From the NCBI GenBank assembly GCA_964371745.1, contig CAYJNS010000006.1, positions 1-28,031 on the forward strand: a DNA stretch of 28,031 nucleotides, given 5' to 3'. The translations under genes and the position numbers were made by a program. Shown piece after piece: positions 23,396 through 28,031 of this stretch. This stretch comes from CAKOSP01 sp964371745. Its GTDB lineage: Bacteria > Bacillota_I > Bacilli_A > RF39 > UBA660. Below the pieces are notes generated by a model. That model did no database searches. It was not told the origin of the DNA and saw nothing but the letters and a program-made list of their open reading frames with translations. The number at the start of each line of letters is the position of its first letter. The stretch's first letter is position 1.

Positions 23396-23404
23396 ATTAT
23401 ATCA
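23396..23404 (-). promoter_or_regulatory. Extended -10 promoter of cysS
   Basis: Minus strand TGATATAAT, 22 bases before the start, right after the ligA terminator. No clear -35. No T-box leader can fit: the terminator is only 10 bases upstream. Confidence 0.6.
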
Positions 23405-23413
23405 TATTTTATG

Positions 23414-23440
23414 AAAAAATTGACTTTTTAAAGCCAATTT
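23414..23440 (-). terminator. Terminator after ligA
   Basis: Minus strand stem AAATTGGCTT/AAGTCAATTT (10 bp with one G-T pair), loop TAAA, and six Ts. Confidence 0.85.
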
Positions 23441-23476
23441 TCGTTTAATTTTCACATTTTAATTTATTATTTATTC

Positions 23477-25462
23477 TTACTTTTCCATAATATCTTTAAT
23501 TTTTTCTTCGTCCCATATTTCTATACCTAACTTGGTTGCTTTTTCAAGTTTACTACCAGCTTTTTGTCCAACAATTAATACATCTGTATTTTTACTTACT
23601 GTATCAATTACTTTACCTGAAAATCCTTCTAAAAACAATTTTATTTCATCTCTAGGTAAATTTTCAAACGATCCAGTAATAACAAATTTTTTGTTACTTA
23701 TATTTTCATTAAATTCTTTTTTCTTACCTAAATAATTAAAATTTAAACCAATACTTTCAAGATTTTTTATTAACTCTTTTTTATTTTCAAAATAATCTAC
23801 TACATTTTGAGCAAGTATTTCTCCAAAATCATTTATGTTATTTATTTCATCAAATGATGCGTTACTAAGTGTATTTAAATTATTAAAAGTCTCAGCTAAA
23901 ACTGTAGCTTTTTTCTTACCGATTCCTTTTATCCCTAAACCAAATATCAATCTTTCAACACTATTATTTTTTGAAGCATCTATATTTTCTAATATCTTAG
24001 ATATACTTTTTTCTCCATAACCATCTTTTTGTTTTATCTCTTCTTTAAATTTATATAACTTATAAAAATCTTCTATAGATTTAACAAAACCTAAATTATA
24101 AAAGTCTTCAATTATTTCTTCACCTAATCCCTCAATATACATAGAGTCTTTTGAAACAAAGTGTATAAGCCAATTAATTTCTCTAGCTGGGCAATATTCA
24201 TTTGCACAATAATGATCTATTTTATCTGTATACTTAACTAACTTTTGAGAACATATTGGACAATCTTCAATCATTTTAAAATCTTTTTCAGTGCCATTTC
24301 TTCTATCAATTTTCACATCCACAACTTCAGGTATTACATCACCAGCTTTACGAATAGATACTATATCACCTATTTTAATGCCTTTATTTAAAACATTTTC
24401 TTCATTATGAAGTGTTGCTCTAGATATAGTTGATCCCATTACTAGAACTGGCGATAATACAGCATTAGGAGTTACCTGACCTGTTCTACCCACGGTAAAA
24501 ATAATATCTTCTAGAGTTGTTAAAGCTTCTTTAGCTGGAAACTTATAAGCTCTACACCACTTTGGAAACTTACTAGTTAGTCCGAGTTCACTTTGTTTGT
24601 TAACGTCATTAACTTTAATAACAATTCCATCTATTTCATATGGCAATTCATCTCTAATTTTCTCTATTTTTTCAATAAAGTTGATTGCTTCATCTATATT
24701 TTTGGCAATAATATTTTCTTTATTAACCTTAAAACCTAAGTCAGTTAAAAACTCTAATGAATCGCTATGCTTAGCAATGTTAAAATCTCCAGGATTTGGT
24801 AAATGATACATAAAATTATCTAAGTTTCTTTTAGCGCATACTTTAGGATCTAATTGCCTTATTGATCCAGCAGCTGCATTTCTTACATTTTGCAATAATG
24901 GTTCATTATTTTTTTTTCGTTCGACATTTAAAAGTTCTAATGTTTTTTTATTCATATATATTTCACCACGAACTTCGATATCTATTTCTTGGTTTAACTT
25001 TAAAGGTATATTTTTTATAGTCTTAACATTTTCAGTAATATTTTCTCCTTCAGTGCCAGATCCTCTTGTTGCACCTGTAACTAAGACTCCTTTTTCATAA
25101 CGAATAGATAAACTTACACCATCTATTTTTAATTCACAAACATATTCTATATCCGGAAAAACCATTCTTATTTTATCATCAAAATCATATAACTCATCAT
25201 AATTAAAAGCATCTTTAATACTCATCATTGGTATTTGATGTATTACTTTTCCAAATTTTTCTAACTTCTTTCCACCCACTCTTTTTGTTGGAGAATTAGG
25301 ATCAGCTAACTCAGGATATTTCTCCTCTAATGAAATTAAATTACGCATTAAACTATCATATTCATTATCAGTAATAGTGGGGTTATCATCAACATAATAT
25401 TCTTTATTAGCTAAATTTATTTGTTTAATTAATTCTTTTATTTTATTTTTTATGATTTCCAT
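23477..25462 (-). CDS. ligA: NAD+-dependent DNA ligase
   Basis: Seals DNA nicks with NAD and releases NMN, which PncC of the NAD operon could reuse. The product has 661 residues. In order: Ia domain (YYVDDNPTITDNEYD at 22-36), adenylation domain with the active-site Lys K112 in ELKIDG, OB fold, Cys4 zinc finger (CPICSQ, then HYCANEYCPA), helix-hairpin-helix repeats, and a BRCT domain at the C-terminus (KKFVITGSFENLPRDEI). The start is at 25462, with GGAGG overlapping the end of the upstream gene; a longer in-frame start at 25495 lies inside that gene. pcrA-ligA is a conserved pair in Firmicutes; here a nucleotidyltransferase sits between. Confidence 0.95.
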   Translation of the reverse strand: MEIIKNKIKELIKQINLANKEYYVDDNPTITDNEYDSLMRNLISLEEKYPELADPNSPTKRVGGKKLEKFGKVIHQIPMMSIKDAFNYDELYDFDDKIRMVFPDIEYVCELKIDGVSLSIRYEKGVLVTGATRGSGTEGENITENVKTIKNIPLKLNQEIDIEVRGEIYMNKKTLELLNVERKKNNEPLLQNVRNAAAGSIRQLDPKVCAKRNLDNFMYHLPNPGDFNIAKHSDSLEFLTDLGFKVNKENIIAKNIDEAINFIEKIEKIRDELPYEIDGIVIKVNDVNKQSELGLTSKFPKWCRAYKFPAKEALTTLEDIIFTVGRTGQVTPNAVLSPVLVMGSTISRATLHNEENVLNKGIKIGDIVSIRKAGDVIPEVVDVKIDRRNGTEKDFKMIEDCPICSQKLVKYTDKIDHYCANEYCPAREINWLIHFVSKDSMYIEGLGEEIIEDFYNLGFVKSIEDFYKLYKFKEEIKQKDGYGEKSISKILENIDASKNNSVERLIFGLGIKGIGKKKATVLAETFNNLNTLSNASFDEINNINDFGEILAQNVVDYFENKKELIKNLESIGLNFNYLGKKKEFNENISNKKFVITGSFENLPRDEIKLFLEGFSGKVIDTVSKNTDVLIVGQKAGSKLEKATKLGIEIWDEEKIKDIMEK

Positions 25463-25463
25463 T

Positions 25464-26351
25464 TTACCTCCATAAATTATTCGGATACTTTCCACTATCT
25501 ACTAGCATTTTAATTTCTCTTTTAACTATTTCTAAATCATCTCTAGAAGTAATACCAAGCCACTTTGAATTTGCTAGTTTCTCATATAAAGTAATCGATT
25601 TTTCATTTATAAATTTATCTAAACATGCTGATAATAGACACTCATTAGTATCATTAATATTTTCTAAAAACTTATTAAATTCTTTATCAAATAAATTTAG
25701 TATAGATGGTTTAAATACAAAAAAGTTCATTGCGGCATTTAAATCTTCACTTATTATTTCTTCAATTGAATCACCTAAATTATTAGCAAAAAATTCCCCA
25801 TCTCTTTGAATAACTTCAGATTCAATTATCTTTATTACTTTACCAAAACTAGAATAACAAATACCTCTTTTTACTTTTGCCTTATTATTTGTTACCATTT
25901 TTAATGAATAAGAAATTGATGCATGAGAATTATCTTCATAATTATTTTCAATAAAGTCAATAGCTTTGACAAATGCATCTTTTCCATAATAATCATCAGC
26001 ATTTATAAGTGCAAAAGAATCATTTATTAAATCTTTTGCACATAATAATGCATGAGCTGTACCAAGCATTTTCTCTCTTGTAAAAGGTATTAAATGTTTA
26101 ATCGAATCATTATTTTGTAAAGCAAATTCCACTTTTATTTTATCACTAAATTTAGATATTATATCACTTTTAAATATATCAAGGTGCTCCTTTTTAATAA
26201 TGAATATAACTTTTGTAAATCCCGCACTTAATGCATCATATATATTATAATCACTTATTATTTCTCCACTTGGTCCGACTGGCTCAATTTGCTTTATTCC
26301 ACCAAATCTTGAACCCATACCAGCTGCTAAAATCACTAATGTTTTTTCCAT
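25464..26351 (-). CDS. Nucleotidyltransferase (NTP_transferase family)
   Basis: The product has 295 residues. The N-terminal signature LAAGMGSRFGGIKQIEPVG (8-26) is the NTP_transferase pattern, with the metal-binding Asp pair in LINADDYYG (about residues 108-116). It resembles sugar-phosphate nucleotidyltransferases, but the GGIKQ instead of the common KPL, and the lack of a hexapeptide C-terminus, leave the substrate open. The SD is AAGGAG. It sits 11 bases after pcrA and one base before ligA, so it is co-transcribed with both. Confidence 0.85.
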   Translation of the reverse strand: MEKTLVILAAGMGSRFGGIKQIEPVGPSGEIISDYNIYDALSAGFTKVIFIIKKEHLDIFKSDIISKFSDKIKVEFALQNNDSIKHLIPFTREKMLGTAHALLCAKDLINDSFALINADDYYGKDAFVKAIDFIENNYEDNSHASISYSLKMVTNNKAKVKRGICYSSFGKVIKIIESEVIQRDGEFFANNLGDSIEEIISEDLNAAMNFFVFKPSILNLFDKEFNKFLENINDTNECLLSACLDKFINEKSITLYEKLANSKWLGITSRDDLEIVKREIKMLVDSGKYPNNLWR

Positions 26352-26362
26352 ATTAATACTCC

Positions 26363-27274
26363 TTATCTTTTTTGTAATCCTTTAAATGTTTTTAATACTT
26401 TTTTAGTACCATATCTTTGACTAAATGCTACAGTTACAAATCTATCATCTACTCCGGTTACTACACCCGAACCAAACATAGAATGTAAAACTGCCTCACC
26501 TACTGTATACTCAATATTTTCATCACTATATAAAACATCCGAAATAACTTTTTTTCTTACTTCAGTTTGCTTTTCAACTGTTTTTTCTATTAATGCTTCA
26601 TTTATTTCATCAATAAACCTTGATGGCATATTAACACTAGTTTGTCCATATAACATTCTTCTTTCTGCACTACTTACATAAAATCTTTCTTTAGCTCTTG
26701 TAATAGCAACATAACATAATCTTCTTTCTTCTTCTATATCACTACTTGAACCTAAAGAATTTTGATGTGGCAATATATTTTCTTCAGCACCAATTAAAAA
26801 TACTACTTTAAACTCTAAACCTTTTGATGCATGTATAGTCATAAGTGTTACAACATCATCATACTCTTTATGCTCAGTTATATCAGCAACTAGCGATATA
26901 TCATCTAAAAAGTCTTCTAAGTTTACATTACCTGTTTCCCTTTGATAATTTTCTGTTATACTTTTAAACTCTAATAAGTTTTCTATTCTAAGATCTGCAT
27001 CTAATGTTTTTTCATTTTTAAGTTCATTTAACATACCTGATTTATCTAGTACATAATCGATAAGTTCTGTAAGTGACATATTATCTTTAGCACTTATTAT
27101 ATCAAGTATTATATCTTTGAATTTAAGTTGCTTAGTTTCTTCGATAGCATCAAACATAGAAATGCCACTAAGAGTAGCATGATTTCTAAGGTTATTAACA
27201 CTGGTTACACCAATTCCTCTTTTAGGTACATTTATAACTCTTTCAAGTGATATATTTTCATCGTTATTAGAAGT
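26363..27274 (-). CDS. pcrA: ATP-dependent DNA helicase PcrA, C-terminal part (frame-broken gene)
   Basis: C-terminal part of a UvrD/PcrA helicase, in a different frame from the N-terminal part. It begins with TSNNDENISLERVINVPKRG and contains motif V (TIHASKGLEFKVVFLIGAEE), motif VI (EEERRLCYVAITRAKERFYV) and the C-terminal Tudor-like end (VGEAVLHSMFGSGVVTGV, then KKVLKTFKGLQKR). The first ATG in this frame is at 27157, but homology continues upstream to about 27274, where it meets the end of the other part. Only a one-base indel or equivalent separates the two. Joined, they give a normal PcrA order. It is the gene upstream of the nucleotidyltransferase and ligA. Confidence 0.85.
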   Translation of the reverse strand, partial: TSNNDENISLERVINVPKRGIGVTSVNNLRNHATLSGISMFDAIEETKQLKFKDIILDIISAKDNMSLTELIDYVLDKSGMLNELKNEKTLDADLRIENLLEFKSITENYQRETGNVNLEDFLDDISLVADITEHKEYDDVVTLMTIHASKGLEFKVVFLIGAEENILPHQNSLGSSSDIEEERRLCYVAITRAKERFYVSSAERRMLYGQTSVNMPSRFIDEINEALIEKTVEKQTEVRKKVISDVLYSDENIEYTVGEAVLHSMFGSGVVTGVDDRFVTVAFSQRYGTKKVLKTFKGLQKR

Positions 27275-28031
27275 TTTAAATAAGATAATAAATCTTTAAT
27301 TTCTTTTCTTTTATAAAAGAAAAAACTTCCAACAACTTTATATGGTATATTCGCTTTCATCATCGCTTCTTCAATACCACGAGACTGAGCATTTGTTCTA
27401 TAAAAAATAGCTATATCTTTTTTACTAAATCCCTGGGTAAGTAAATCTTTGATTTCACTAACAACTCTTGTGTTTTCACTTATATCATTAAATGAGCGAT
27501 TATATTTTATTTTAACGCCTTCGCCTAAATCAGAAAAAAGTTCTACATCTTTTTTCTCTTTATTATTTTTTATAACATCATTCGCAGCCATCAATATATT
27601 AGTAGTACTTCTATAATTTTGATTTAAAGTTATAACTTTAGAACCTTTAAAATCTTTTTCAAAATTTAAGATATTTTTATAATTAGAAAATCTAAATGCG
27701 TAAATACTTTGATTTACATCCCCTACTACAAATATATTATGTGACTTTGAAAGTAATTTTATTAATTTATATTGAACTTCATTAGTATCTTGATATTCAT
27801 CTACTAAAATATATTTATATTTATTTTGATAATGTTCAAGTACTTCCGGATAATTTATAAAAAGTTCTACCGGTTTTTTTAATAAATCATCAAAATCTAT
27901 TGTATTATTTCTTTTTAATATATCAACATATTTATAATATATTTCAACTATTTTTTTATCTGTATATGTATTAAAATAGGCTTCTATTCCTGCATCACTT
28001 AACATTTCATTTTTAATAAAACTAATTTTAT
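27232..28031 (-). CDS. pcrA: ATP-dependent DNA helicase PcrA, N-terminal part, cut by the window edge
   Basis: Open to the right edge, so motif I (Walker A) is outside the window. Seen are FDDLLKKPVELF, the Walker B/DExx motif ILVDEYQDTNEVQYKL, motif III VVGDVNQSIYAFR, motif IV NQNYRST and FYRTNAQSRGIEEAM. The homology ends at about KEIKDLLSYLK, after which the frame runs into an unrelated tail and a stop at 27232. The expected continuation lies in the next frame (see the C-terminal part). PcrA is normally essential in Gram-positives, so a sequencing or assembly error in an A-rich stretch is the first explanation. Confidence 0.88.
   Translation of the reverse strand, partial: KISFIKNEMLSDAGIEAYFNTYTDKKIVEIYYKYVDILKRNNTIDFDDLLKKPVELFINYPEVLEHYQNKYKYILVDEYQDTNEVQYKLIKLLSKSHNIFVVGDVNQSIYAFRFSNYKNILNFEKDFKGSKVITLNQNYRSTTNILMAANDVIKNNKEKKDVELFSDLGEGVKIKYNRSFNDISENTRVVSEIKDLLTQGFSKKDIAIFYRTNAQSRGIEEAMMKANIPYKVVGSFFFYKRKEIKDLLSYLKLLITMKIYHLKEL

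Noticed and set aside
23374..23476. T-box riboswitch before cysS
   Set aside because: The cysS leader after the ligA terminator is only about 40 bases; no T-box sequence or specifier stem fits. The hairpin there is the ligA terminator.
1..28031. tRNA, rRNA, CRISPR arrays and insertion sequences
   Set aside because: No regular spaced repeats, no transposase genes, and no tRNA or rRNA stretches were recognised by reading; short tRNA genes could still be missed without a search tool.

Overview
The window is about 28 kb of very AT-rich, densely packed bacterial DNA. The gene content and the partial cysS / rlmB / sigH-like / secE / nusG neighbourhood point to an uncultured low-GC member of the Bacilli, perhaps of an RF39/Mollicutes-related type; that placement is inference from gene content only. 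Strong Shine-Dalgarno (SD) sites and use of TGA as a stop (end of nadK) fit the standard bacterial code. Nearly all genes lie on the minus strand. A run of ten Ns at 283-292 separates the first 282 bases, which hold a partial membrane-protein gene, from the rest, so that piece may not truly be adjacent.

Region 1 (339-8381) is a nine-gene minus-strand NAD(P) operon: pncA, pncB, nudF, nadE, nadD, pncC, nadK, nrtR and a further Nudix hydrolase. It encodes the whole route from nicotinamide or nicotinate to NAD and NADP, plus NMN deamidation and ADP-ribose cleavage. The second-last gene is an NrtR-type regulator with a degenerate Nudix box and a winged-helix C-terminus. Upstream of pncA is a textbook promoter (TTGACA, 17 bp, TACAAT). 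It carries three copies of a 23-bp palindromic site, 17 of 23 positions identical in all three: one covers the -10 box, two lie downstream in a leader of about 120 nt. These are the best candidate NrtR operators and the most interesting regulatory structure in the window.

Region 2 (8445-14280) holds an unrecognised 401-residue protein, an MacB/FtsX-like ABC exporter (ATPase and permease with Met-rich outside loops) and an OmpR-type response regulator with its histidine kinase. Both the exporter operon and the response-regulator gene have the same 11-bp-spaced direct repeat (TTTAAGGT-like, twice), exactly 8 bp before a TATAAT box, which suggests one autoregulated exporter/two-component module. 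The 520-bp gap between kinase and permease has no convincing gene but has diverged AT-rich repeats and an otherwise unexplained terminator.

Region 3 (14357-21304) has an orphan SsuC/TauC-type permease (+), a tandem-domain ThyX, nusG, secE, a SigH-like sigma factor, rlmB, an SDR-family protein, a radical SAM protein (+), a small WG-repeat-like protein and a YugP-type metallopeptidase. Both plus-strand genes run into the next minus-strand gene so that the two stop codons lie in one shared bidirectional terminator hairpin.

Region 4 (21988-28031) has cysS, ligA, a nucleotidyltransferase and pcrA. pcrA runs off the right edge and its reading frame is broken near 27275. Throughout the window, terminators overlap gene ends and extended -10 promoters sit right behind them and only about 16-23 nt before start codons, so the long operator-studded leader of the NAD operon stands out.
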